The notes beneath the pieces are model-generated. The model did no database searches. It worked only from the letters and a program-made list of their open reading frames with translations, and was not told the origin of the DNA. The position numbers and the translations under genes were made by a program. Shown here piece after piece: positions 6,219 through 13,148 of a DNA stretch of 13,908 nucleotides; the first letter of the stretch is position 1, and each line of letters opens with the position of its first letter. The stretch comes from Betaproteobacteria bacterium (GTDB lineage Bacteria; Pseudomonadota; Gammaproteobacteria; Burkholderiales; Burkholderiaceae_E), in contig RFPW01000038.1 of assembly GCA_009925965.1 (NCBI GenBank), positions 1-13,908 of the forward strand, in the 5' to 3' direction.

Positions 6219-7427
6219 ATGACTCGAGGACAGCAACTGGTTGGCGCGACGCTGGCCGCGACGATCGCTTTGACCTTTAGCTCTGCGGCCTTCGCGCAGG
6301 AGAAGACGTTCAAGATTTACGGCTTTGGCGCGAAGAGCGGGGTCGTTGGTATCTTTGGTCAGCAAAGCGAAGTTGCCATGCAAGCGGCGGCCGCGATGAT
6401 TAACAAGACCGGTGGCGTCACGCTGGGTGATGGAAGCAAGGCGAAGCTCGTCGTTGAGTATCTCGATGACCGATGCACTGCTGAGGAGGGGATCAACGCA
6501 CTACGCCGCATCGCTGCTCAGAACGATGCCGTCGTCGCGATCGGGCCGACCTGTTCCAACGTCGCCGAGCCCGTCTTTGGCGTGCTGCAAAAGAAGGTTG
6601 GCGATGCCTCGGATTCCGGGCTGCAGTTCCCGCTTTATACCGACGTGGCGGCAAAGGGTGGGCTGGCGGCGATGTCGCAGTGGGCGTTCCGCAACGTCCC
6701 CAGCGAAGCCAACATGTACAAGTCTATTTTTGAATGGGTCAAATCCACGCGCCCTGATTTGCAGTCGTTCTGGGGCGGTGTCGAGAAAGATTTTGCCCAC
6801 AGCAACGCAACTTTCAACGTCATTAAGACTCAGGCTGGTAACACCGGTCTTCAGGTTCTTGGCCAATCGGAGTGGTTGCTCAACGATATCAATTTCTCGA
6901 ACCAAGTTCGCGAGATGAAGCGCGCCAATGCAGATCTCGTCGCGATTTCGGCGCATCCATTCACGACTTGCGGTGTGCTTAAGGAGATGGCGCGCCAGAA
7001 CGTAAAACCGAAGATGCTGATCGGTCTGACGTCGTCGTCGAGCATGGAGACCCTGCAGGGTTGCGCCGCGCAGGCCGAGGGCCTCATCATCCCGACCAGT
7101 TTCGCACCGGTGACGGATGAGGCGCGCAATGCCGCTGCAGCGGTGCAGGCACTTAATCCGAAGTACAACATGGATCTGCACAATGCAGCCGCCTTTGAAA
7201 ATATCTTCACCCTCAAGGAACTGATCGAAAAGCAAAAGATCATGGGCCGGCCTGATACGGTTCAGGCGGATCGCCAGAAGATGCGTGATGGCTTGGCCGC
7301 GATGAAGCAGACCACGGGTTTGTTGGGCAAAGTCGGTCGTACAGACGATCGGGAAGCGATTAAGCCATTCCTGTTCGTCCAGGCCAAGGGCGGGAACTGG
7401 ACAGTTGCGCACACCCCAGCACAGTAA
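6219..7427 (+). CDS. ABC transporter periplasmic substrate-binding protein (LivK-like, Peripla_BP_6 type)
   Basis: 402 residues. A Sec signal peptide (Arg3, hydrophobic core about 7-22, cleavage AFA-Gln after Ala26) is followed by a mature protein of about 376 residues, normal for the type I periplasmic binding fold of the LIV/HAAT family. Family text includes FGQQSEVAMQAAAAMINKTGG (early helix with the N-K-x-G-G turn), VEYLDDRCTAEEGINALRR (dDxxxxxxGxxxxRR equivalent), AIGPTCSNVAEPVF (ligand-side loop, GP-x-x-S) and FSNQVREMKRANADLV. It captures the substrate for the permeases encoded downstream. Ligand identity is not readable; family members bind branched-chain or aromatic amino acids, amides, aromatic acids or dicarboxylates. 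GGGAG about 8 bases before the ATG supports the start. Cys residues are more frequent than usual in the mature part. First gene of the operon; a short hairpin follows its stop. Confidence 0.9.
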   Translation: MTRGQQLVGATLAATIALTFSSAAFAQEKTFKIYGFGAKSGVVGIFGQQSEVAMQAAAAMINKTGGVTLGDGSKAKLVVEYLDDRCTAEEGINALRRIAAQNDAVVAIGPTCSNVAEPVFGVLQKKVGDASDSGLQFPLYTDVAAKGGLAAMSQWAFRNVPSEANMYKSIFEWVKSTRPDLQSFWGGVEKDFAHSNATFNVIKTQAGNTGLQVLGQSEWLLNDINFSNQVREMKRANADLVAISAHPFTTCGVLKEMARQNVKPKMLIGLTSSSSMETLQGCAAQAEGLIIPTSFAPVTDEARNAAAAVQALNPKYNMDLHNAAAFENIFTLKELIEKQKIMGRPDTVQADRQKMRDGLAAMKQTTGLLGKVGRTDDREAIKPFLFVQAKGGNWTVAHTPAQ

Positions 7428-7445
7428 GTAGTCAACGCGAGTCCT

Positions 7446-7459
7446 GCTCTGTCAAGAGC
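7446..7459 (+). promoter_or_regulatory. Intercistronic hairpin between binding protein and permease genes
   Basis: GCTCT (7446-7450) and AGAGC (7455-7459) pair around the tetraloop GTCA, in the only sizeable gap (49 bases) between the binding-protein gene and the six genes after it. There is no T-run, so termination is unlikely. A position after the highly expressed binding-protein cistron fits an mRNA-stability element, as in other ABC operons (inference). Confidence 0.35.
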
Positions 7460-7476
7460 CCCCGAATCGCCGCCGT

Positions 7477-8361
7477 ATGGATTTTTTGTATTTCCTGGAC
7501 CTGTCACAGTCCATCATTGACGGCGTGCTTTTCGGGGCGATCTATTCGCTCATTGGCATCGGCTTCACCCTGATTTTTGGGGTGATGCATAAGATCAATT
7601 TGTCTTACGCGGCCGCCTCGATTGGGGCTGCCTATCTGAGCCTGCTGGTCGTCAGCGCGGTCCCCGCGCCTCTGGTTTATGTCGCTGCAGCCATGATGGG
7701 CGGCCTACTCGGCTGGCTGGTCTACCTCATCTGTTTTCGATTTCTTCCCCTCGACAATCCGCTAGCGTCGTTGATGTCGACCGTTGGTATGTTGCTGGCG
7801 ATTGAGGAACTCATTTCGCATGTGACGCGAGGGATGCCGCTGAATTTTCCCGCGCTATTTGCAAGTACGAATATCGAACTCGGGCCGTACTTTATCCGCG
7901 GCGACCTCTTGTTCGTGTTTGTTTTGGGTTGCATCGCGATGGTGGCGTTGATGCAGTTGCTCAAGCGGACGCGCCTAGGTCTGGCGACTCGGGCGGTGGC
8001 GCAGCAACCCGTTGCAGCGCAGTTGTGTGGGATGAGCGTCAATGCAACCAATGCCAGCACCTTCGTTATCGCTGGTTTGCTTGGCGGCACTGCAGGGGCC
8101 ATGGCGGGCGCGGCGATCGGCGTGCTCTCCCCCCTGATGACGCTGCCATTGACCGTCAAGGGACTGGTCGTCACGGTGATTGGTGGTCTTGGGAGTATTC
8201 CGGGGGCGATCGTTGCCGGGTTGATCGTGGGGGGCGTCGAAAATCTTTTTCAGTTCTTGCGTGGTGTCAGCGAGCGCGACATCTACGTGATGCTGATGCT
8301 GTTTGTTTTCCTCGTCTTCCGTCCGGGTGGCCTGTTCGCAGCGCCTGGCGGTCGCGACTGA
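7477..8361 (+). CDS. LIV-type ABC transporter permease, LivH-like (first copy)
   Basis: 294 residues, hydrophobic throughout with about eight transmembrane helices, standard length for LivH. The N-terminal block DGVLFGAIYSLIGIGFTLIFGV (15-36) and the C-terminal cytoplasmic loop GLVVTVIGGLGSIPGAIVAG (contact with the ATPases) define the family. The motif after FGVM reads INLSYAA instead of the common IN-F-AHG-E. It should pair with the next permease to form the membrane channel for the ligand delivered by the binding protein. The ATG at 7477 has no visible Shine-Dalgarno; translation may depend on read-through from the upstream cistron. The second LivH-like protein in this operon (10755-11702) is a distant paralogue. 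Confidence 0.9.
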   Translation: MDFLYFLDLSQSIIDGVLFGAIYSLIGIGFTLIFGVMHKINLSYAAASIGAAYLSLLVVSAVPAPLVYVAAAMMGGLLGWLVYLICFRFLPLDNPLASLMSTVGMLLAIEELISHVTRGMPLNFPALFASTNIELGPYFIRGDLLFVFVLGCIAMVALMQLLKRTRLGLATRAVAQQPVAAQLCGMSVNATNASTFVIAGLLGGTAGAMAGAAIGVLSPLMTLPLTVKGLVVTVIGGLGSIPGAIVAGLIVGGVENLFQFLRGVSERDIYVMLMLFVFLVFRPGGLFAAPGGRD

Positions 8362-8383
8362 CTCGAGATCGAGCGCTGCACCT

Positions 8384-9274
8384 ATGGACTTTTACCTCGG
8401 ACTGGCGCAGGTCATCGGCATTCATACGCTGCTCGGACTTTCCGCGTGGTGCGTCTTGCACACGGGGCAGGTGAGCATTGCCCAGGGTGGGTTCTTTGCG
8501 ATCGGCGCCTATGTCGCTGGCATGTTGACCTCGATGTGGGGCTGGCCACTTGGGTTGGCGCTTTTGGCTGGCGCCATCCTGTCAGGGATCGTCGCAGTCG
8601 CCGTCGGGTTTCCGGCGCTTCGGATTAAAGGGTTGATGCTGGTGGTCGCAACGACTGCCTTCGCTGAGATCGTCAGGCTTGTTTTTTTCAATCTGACCTG
8701 GCGGGTGCAGACCCCAGCGGGGTTGGTGGGTCCCGACGGGAGCCTCGGATTTGGGGGGATTCGTTATTTCCCGGGCAATGGTTGGTCAATGCTGGAGATC
8801 AATTTTCTGATCTGGTTCCTGGTGGCCTTCGTGATGCTGTTTCTTGGTTGGCTCGATCGCTCGCGCGTTGGCACGCTCTGGAGGGCGGTAGGTGAAGACG
8901 AGCTGGCTGCCCAAAGTGCGGGAATCAATCTAACGGCGGCAAAGGTGTCGGCTTTTGGCGTGGGCGGTTGCATTGCAGGGCTTGCAGGTGGCGTTTTTGC
9001 GCATTATGCAACCCATATCGAGCACAACAATTTTGGCATTCTGTTGGCCACTTTCGCTATTGCTTATCCGATCATCGGCGGGCTTTCAAGCTTGGCAGGA
9101 ACACTCCTGGCCGTTATTTTCATTCAGGGAATTCTGCTCGAAGGTCTTCGTTTTCTTGGCGACTGGCGCAGTTTGCTGTTCGGTGCATTGATTGTGGTGG
9201 TCATGCTGGTGCGCCCGAGCGGTTTTTTGCGCCGCTCGCTCGGCGAGAGTTTCGGACGGACCAAGCATGCTTGA
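8384..9274 (+). CDS. LIV-type ABC transporter permease, LivM-like (first copy)
   Basis: 296 residues from the ATG at 8384, which gives the usual short N-terminus ahead of the first helix; the frame is open back to 8303 but the added residues are not LivM-like and would overlap the previous gene. Family marks: HTGQVSIAQGGFFAIGAYVAG (26-46), ATTAFAEIVRLVFFNLTW, GLVGPDG, the EDELAAQSAGIN loop and AYPIIGGLSSLAGTLL at the ATPase-contact end. It forms a heterodimer with the LivH-like protein. GAG is about 10 bases upstream. It starts 22 bases after the previous stop and its own stop overlaps the next start by 8 bases. Confidence 0.9.
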   Translation: MDFYLGLAQVIGIHTLLGLSAWCVLHTGQVSIAQGGFFAIGAYVAGMLTSMWGWPLGLALLAGAILSGIVAVAVGFPALRIKGLMLVVATTAFAEIVRLVFFNLTWRVQTPAGLVGPDGSLGFGGIRYFPGNGWSMLEINFLIWFLVAFVMLFLGWLDRSRVGTLWRAVGEDELAAQSAGINLTAAKVSAFGVGGCIAGLAGGVFAHYATHIEHNNFGILLATFAIAYPIIGGLSSLAGTLLAVIFIQGILLEGLRFLGDWRSLLFGALIVVVMLVRPSGFLRRSLGESFGRTKHA

Positions 9275-10016
9275 ACTGCAGAACCTGAGCCGTCACTTCG
9301 GTGGGGTCAAAGCGGTCGACCAGCTTGACCTCAATGTCATTCGGGGCGAAATTTTGGGTCTTATCGGACCCAATGGATCGGGCAAGAGCACGACAGTCAA
9401 CCTCATCACGGGGGTCTACCAACCGACGACTGGCGCGCTGCGTTTTAAGGGTCAGGACCTTACCGATTTAGCGCCGCACCAGCGCACTGAGTTGGGCATC
9501 GCCCGGACCTTTCAGAACATCCGGCTTTTTGGGCATCTAACCGTTTGGCAGAACCTGTGGGCAGCGCGCGTCGTACGTGATCGCGGTTGGAGCGGGTTTC
9601 GCGAGCGCTGGCTATCGGGCGCTAAGGCGGCCCGGGAACAGGCCGAGGAGTTACTGGTCTTTGGCGACCTTGCACACAAAAGGGACCATCTGGCGGCCAA
9701 TCTCGCTTTCGGTGAACAGCGCCGGCTGGAACTCATCCGTGCTGCCGCATCGGGTGCGGAGTTGTTGTTGCTGGACGAGCCCGCGGCAGGAATGAACGCA
9801 GAAGAAATCGCAGATCTCGATCAGCGTATTCGTCGCCTGCGTGATCAGGGTAGAACCATTCTGCTCATCGAACATCACATGGAACTGGTGATGGAAGTGT
9901 GTGACCGCGTCGTGGTGCTGAACTTTGGTCGCAAGATCGCCGAAGGGTCCCCAGCGCAGGTACAGCGCGATGAGGCCGTCAGGTCCGCTTATCTGGGCGC
10001 GGACCATCATGCTTGA
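9267..10016 (+). CDS. LIV-type ABC transporter ATPase, LivG-like
   Basis: 249 residues, typical LivG size. Walker A GPNGSGKST (34-42); Q-loop TFQN (Gln83) followed by IRLFGHLTVWQNL, typical of LivG; signature LAFGEQRRLEL (146-156), the LivG variant of LSGGQ; Walker B LLLLDEPAAGMN (166-177); switch IEHHMELVM (His203/204). The helical region between Q-loop and signature is the longer LivG type. It forms a nucleotide-binding heterodimer with the next gene product. The ATG at 9267 overlaps the stop of the permease gene in ATGCTTGA, with GGAC ahead; an upstream in-frame start at 9192 lacks homology and is rejected. The short His-rich end (ADHHA) is unremarkable. Confidence 0.93.
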   Translation: MLELQNLSRHFGGVKAVDQLDLNVIRGEILGLIGPNGSGKSTTVNLITGVYQPTTGALRFKGQDLTDLAPHQRTELGIARTFQNIRLFGHLTVWQNLWAARVVRDRGWSGFRERWLSGAKAAREQAEELLVFGDLAHKRDHLAANLAFGEQRRLELIRAAASGAELLLLDEPAAGMNAEEIADLDQRIRRLRDQGRTILLIEHHMELVMEVCDRVVVLNFGRKIAEGSPAQVQRDEAVRSAYLGADHHA

Positions 10017-10755
10017 GATCAGCGATCTGGCAACTTCGTACGGCAAGATTGAAGCGCTTCGGGGCGTAACCCTGACCGCGCGATCAGGCGCAGTCACCTG
10101 TTTGCTGGGGCCCAATGGTGCGGGCAAGTCCACCCTGATGCTGACACTCGCAGGGATTCTCAAGCCTCTGCGGGGTTCGGTTAAGTTCGAGGGTGAAGAA
10201 CTGGTGGGTTGCGAGCCCGCAAAGATCGTCGAGCGCGGAATGGCGCTTGTCCCCGAAAATCGGCTGGTTTTTCCGGGTTTGACGGTGCGCGAGAACCTCC
10301 TGGCAGGGGCCTACCGGCGCCGCGATATGGCCGGGATTCGTAATGACATCGACGCGATGTTCGTCCGATTTCCACGTCTCAAAGAGCGGGTGGAACAACT
10401 TGCCGGAACACTTTCCGGCGGTGAACAACAGATGCTTGCGGTTGCCAGGGCGCTGATGTCGCGGCCGCGTTTGTTGCTGATGGATGAGCCCTCAGTGGGC
10501 CTGGCTCCGATGGTCGTGGCTGAGATTTTTTCAATTATCGAACAGTTGCATCGCGAGGGTGTGAGTCTGTTTGTGGTCGAGCAGAACGCCCACATGGCGC
10601 TGAAGGTCGCGCAACATTTTTATTTGATGGAGCAGGGCCGCGTAAGCTTTTCTGGTAGCCCGGGGGAGTTGGCCGACGATACGGTGATTCAGCGGGCCTA
10701 TCTCGGACAACAACGCGCAGAGCCCCGATCGGAAACATTGCCAACGTTGCCGTGA
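10009..10755 (+). CDS. LIV-type ABC transporter ATPase, LivF-like
   Basis: 248 residues. Walker A GPNGAGKST (34-42); VPENRLVFPGLTVRENLLAGAY (81-102), where LivF proteins have VPEGRxxFPxLTVxENL; signature LSGGEQQMLAVARALM (135-150); Walker B LLLMDEPSVGLAP (155-167); the VVEQNAHMAL switch block with Gln192-Asn193 in place of the usual H-loop His, as is normal for LivF. The C-terminus runs about 15 residues past the common AYLG end. Its ATG at 10009 overlaps the previous stop by ATGCTTGA, the same 8-base junction as the preceding pair. Its stop TGA shares a base with the ATG of the next permease, so a second permease pair is translated directly after the ATPases. Confidence 0.93.
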   Translation: MLEISDLATSYGKIEALRGVTLTARSGAVTCLLGPNGAGKSTLMLTLAGILKPLRGSVKFEGEELVGCEPAKIVERGMALVPENRLVFPGLTVRENLLAGAYRRRDMAGIRNDIDAMFVRFPRLKERVEQLAGTLSGGEQQMLAVARALMSRPRLLLMDEPSVGLAPMVVAEIFSIIEQLHREGVSLFVVEQNAHMALKVAQHFYLMEQGRVSFSGSPGELADDTVIQRAYLGQQRAEPRSETLPTLP

Positions 10756-11702
10756 TGCTGGTCTTGCAACTCGTGGTGGACGGCCTGGTCGATGGGGGCA
10801 CCTATGCGCTGATCGGCTTGGGCCTGTCACTGACCTTTGGGCAATTGCGGCGACTCAACCTCGCCTATGGAGCCACGGCCATGTTGGCGTCTTATTTGGG
10901 TGCGGCTGCCTATGCGACTCAGCAGGTGCCGGTTTGGCTGGTGGCAGTCACGGTCATTGTTGCGGCGACGCTCATCGGGTGGTACGTCGAATGGATGTGC
11001 TTCGCTCGCAGTGGTCAAGAACCCGATCAGGGGGGCGCGCCGACTTTCGGTGCGCCGATCGCGGGTGCGGACGGTCGGGAGGTTGTCGCGCTTGCATCGA
11101 GCTTCGCGATCTGGATGCAACTTGAGCAACTTGCGGTCAATCTGTTGCCGCAGCACCTGAATGCTTTTCCCTCTCTGGCAGCCCAGCGCGACTGGTCGAT
11201 TGACACCTCCTTGGGGGAACTGATGGTCCGCACGGATCGGTTGCTGCTTGCCCTTCTGGCAGCCGCACTGATCCTGGGGCTTGCGGCATGGCTCGAGCGA
11301 AGCCGCACCGGATTGTCCTGGCGCGCATCTGCAGATCATCGGGTGGCTGCCCATCTGGTGGGCATGCCTGTGGCTCGACTTCAAACGGCTGGCTTCGCAA
11401 CTGCCTGCGCGCTGTCAGGACTCGCCGCCTTTGCAGTTCTGTCGCTTGACGGGCAGGTCACGCCGATGTTTGGGATGTGGATGCTGCTCAAGGGGTTGGT
11501 GGCGGCGATGTTGGGAGGTCTGGGTTCGGTGCGGGGGGTTTTGTGGGGCGGCCTATTCCTTGGTGTGGTGGAGGCTTTTGCGCAGTCCGCGCTTGGTGCG
11601 CAGGGCCGGGAATTTGCCACCTATGCGCTTCTGTTTTTCGTTCTGGTTGCGCCGTGGAAGTCTGGCCAAGCGCTGGTCTTGAGCGCGGGGTTGCGCGGAT
11701 GA
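10755..11702 (+). CDS. LIV-type ABC transporter permease, LivH-like (second copy)
   Basis: 315 residues from the ATG at 10755 (TGATG overlap with the ATPase stop; a GTG at 10752 is an equal alternative). LivH marks: DGLVDGGTYALIGLGLSLTFGQ (9-30) and the ATPase-contact loop GLVAAMLGGLGSVRGVLWGG. The helix-2 motif reads LNLAYGA, sharing the Tyr with the first LivH copy, where most LivH proteins have NFAHG. Compared with the first copy there is an extra hydrophilic segment of about 25 residues after CFARSG (about residues 89-114), rich in Gly, Pro and Ala, between two helices. Otherwise the two are clearly paralogous but well diverged, so this is not a recent duplication. The next gene overlaps by four bases (ATGA). 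Confidence 0.88.
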   Translation: MLVLQLVVDGLVDGGTYALIGLGLSLTFGQLRRLNLAYGATAMLASYLGAAAYATQQVPVWLVAVTVIVAATLIGWYVEWMCFARSGQEPDQGGAPTFGAPIAGADGREVVALASSFAIWMQLEQLAVNLLPQHLNAFPSLAAQRDWSIDTSLGELMVRTDRLLLALLAAALILGLAAWLERSRTGLSWRASADHRVAAHLVGMPVARLQTAGFATACALSGLAAFAVLSLDGQVTPMFGMWMLLKGLVAAMLGGLGSVRGVLWGGLFLGVVEAFAQSALGAQGREFATYALLFFVLVAPWKSGQALVLSAGLRG

Positions 11703-12613
11703 ACGAGATGGTCAGCGCCCATTTGATCGGCCTGTCGAGTGACATGGCGATCATGTCCTTGCTTGCGCTGTCGGCTTATCTCCTGTTGTTGGTTGGCAGA
11801 GTCTCATTTGGGCAGCAGGCGTTTTTCGGGCTCGGCGCCTACGCGTCGGGGGTGATGTCCGCCATGTTTCATGCCCCGCTGCTGCTCGCGCTGGTATTTG
11901 GTATGAGCGTTGGAGCACTTTGTTCATGGCTGGTTGCGTTGCCGACCATGTCACTTTCTGGATTGAACTACGCCGTCGCTACGCTGGCCTTCGGTGAGAT
12001 GGCGCGCATCGCACTCAGCCTGTGGCACTGGCAGATTGACCGAGGTGCTGGTCTGGTTGGTCCTGCTGCAATCGACGGATTTCGCGATATTCGTTGGCTC
12101 CACGAAAACGACGTTTCGCCGGCGCAATATTTCGCGCTCACGGTGCTCGTTCTGCTTTGCATTTTGATTGCAATGTTGAGATCCGAGCACACCAGGCTCG
12201 GGGTCGCGCTTCGGATGACAGGGCAGGACGAAACGCTGGCCTCGACACAAGGTATCGATGTGGGTCGTCTGCGTCTCTTCAGTGCGACGGTTGCCGGAGC
12301 GCTCGCGGCATTGGGTGGTGGACTTTACGCACATCGGGCAACTTATATCGAGCCCGCGATTTTTGACCCGATGCTTGGCGTTCACGCCGTCGGGTATGCC
12401 TTGCTCGGGGGGGTCGGGACCGCGCTGGGACCTTTGGTCGGTGTTTTGTTCGATCTTGGGTTGCTCGATGCGACCCATTGGTTCTCGGGCTGGCGGATGG
12501 TGATTTTCGGTGGGTTGGTCGCTTTGTTTTTGCGCTGGCGTCCACGTGGCTTCCTCGACGAACGACTGGTCCATCGGTGCGGATTAATGTTGAACTCTAA
12601 GGGGCATTCATGA
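11699..12613 (+). CDS. LIV-type ABC transporter permease, LivM-like (second copy)
   Basis: 304 residues from the ATG at 11699, chosen because it forms an ATGA overlap with the previous stop and gives a normal LivM N-terminus; the frame is open back to 11477 but that part is antisense-like and not conserved. Family marks: VGRVSFGQQAFFGLGAYASG (32-51), AVATLAFGEMARIALSLWHW, GAGLVGPAAIDGF, the TGQDETLASTQGIDVGRLR loop and HAVGYALLGGVGTALGPLVG at the ATPase-contact end. About eight or nine helices. It presumably pairs with the second LivH copy. It overlaps the following FixH-like gene by ATGA, with AGGGG just ahead of that start, indicating translational coupling. Confidence 0.88.
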   Translation: MNEMVSAHLIGLSSDMAIMSLLALSAYLLLLVGRVSFGQQAFFGLGAYASGVMSAMFHAPLLLALVFGMSVGALCSWLVALPTMSLSGLNYAVATLAFGEMARIALSLWHWQIDRGAGLVGPAAIDGFRDIRWLHENDVSPAQYFALTVLVLLCILIAMLRSEHTRLGVALRMTGQDETLASTQGIDVGRLRLFSATVAGALAALGGGLYAHRATYIEPAIFDPMLGVHAVGYALLGGVGTALGPLVGVLFDLGLLDATHWFSGWRMVIFGGLVALFLRWRPRGFLDERLVHRCGLMLNSKGHS

Positions 12614-13092
12614 CGTCAGGCATCGTTGCGAACATCCGAATCTGGGTTCTGGCCGGATTGGCCCTGTTGGTGCCGGCGGCGCTATTCGCCCAGACTGGCG
12701 AACGAGCGCAGGTTGGTCTGCAATGCGTTTCTTATGGTACTGGGCCGATGCTTGATTGCCTCGTGGATCTCAAGCGAAAGGACGGTTCGTCGCTGGACAA
12801 TGCGCAGGTCATGCTGGGTGCGCTCATGCCTTCGATGCCCATGGCGCACACGATCAAACCCGTGCGCGCAGCGTCCACGGGCAAGCCGGGTCAGTACCAG
12901 GGTACGTTGGCGCTCGAGATGCCCGGCATATGGACAGTGGATGTCGAGGTCAGTGGACCCCTGCGCGACAAAGTCGGTCAGAACCTTATGGTCAATGCGT
13001 GTAAAGGCGATTCCCGTTGCGCCGCTGCACCCGCGAAACCCGGCGAAAAATCCCCGCCCCATGGTCATGGAAAGGGTCACGGGGGGAGTTGA
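12610..13092 (+). CDS. Small exported FixH/YtkA-like protein, Met/His/Cys-rich
   Basis: 160 residues. One N-terminal hydrophobic segment (about 11-26) ending LFA-Gln suggests a Sec signal cleaved after Ala27, or a membrane anchor. The mature part looks like a single beta-sandwich domain of the FixH/YtkA type: a strand with VDLKRKDGSSLDNAQVMLG, the Met-rich LMPSMPMAH (72-80), then PGQYQGTLALEMPGIWTVDVEV, the G-x-Y...x-G-x-W-x-x-x-V pattern of these domains. Four Cys (39, 50, 131, 137) could form two disulfides or bind metal, and the tail HGHGKGHGG (151-159) is His/Gly-rich. Met, His and Cys together suggest periplasmic copper or other metal binding, but no direct evidence exists. It is coupled to the preceding permease gene by an ATGA overlap, which ties it to the transporter. 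Domain call is moderate; function unknown. Confidence 0.7.
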   Translation: MTSGIVANIRIWVLAGLALLVPAALFAQTGERAQVGLQCVSYGTGPMLDCLVDLKRKDGSSLDNAQVMLGALMPSMPMAHTIKPVRAASTGKPGQYQGTLALEMPGIWTVDVEVSGPLRDKVGQNLMVNACKGDSRCAAAPAKPGEKSPPHGHGKGHGGS

Positions 13093-13148
13093 GATCGCTG
13101 CTGTGGTCAGGCCCCCATCTCTGTTAATCGCATGATCAGGAAAAATCA

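Noticed and set aside
6501..7412. 303-codon open frame on the minus strand
   Set aside because: It lies fully antisense to the binding-protein gene, shows no recognisable family text, and is the usual GC-rich codon-bias shadow.
11477..11698. Upstream extension of the second LivM-like gene by 74 codons
   Set aside because: The frame overlaps the end of the second LivH-like gene, has no membrane pattern of its own, and the ATGA overlap at 11699 with LivM-like text directly after it is the better start.
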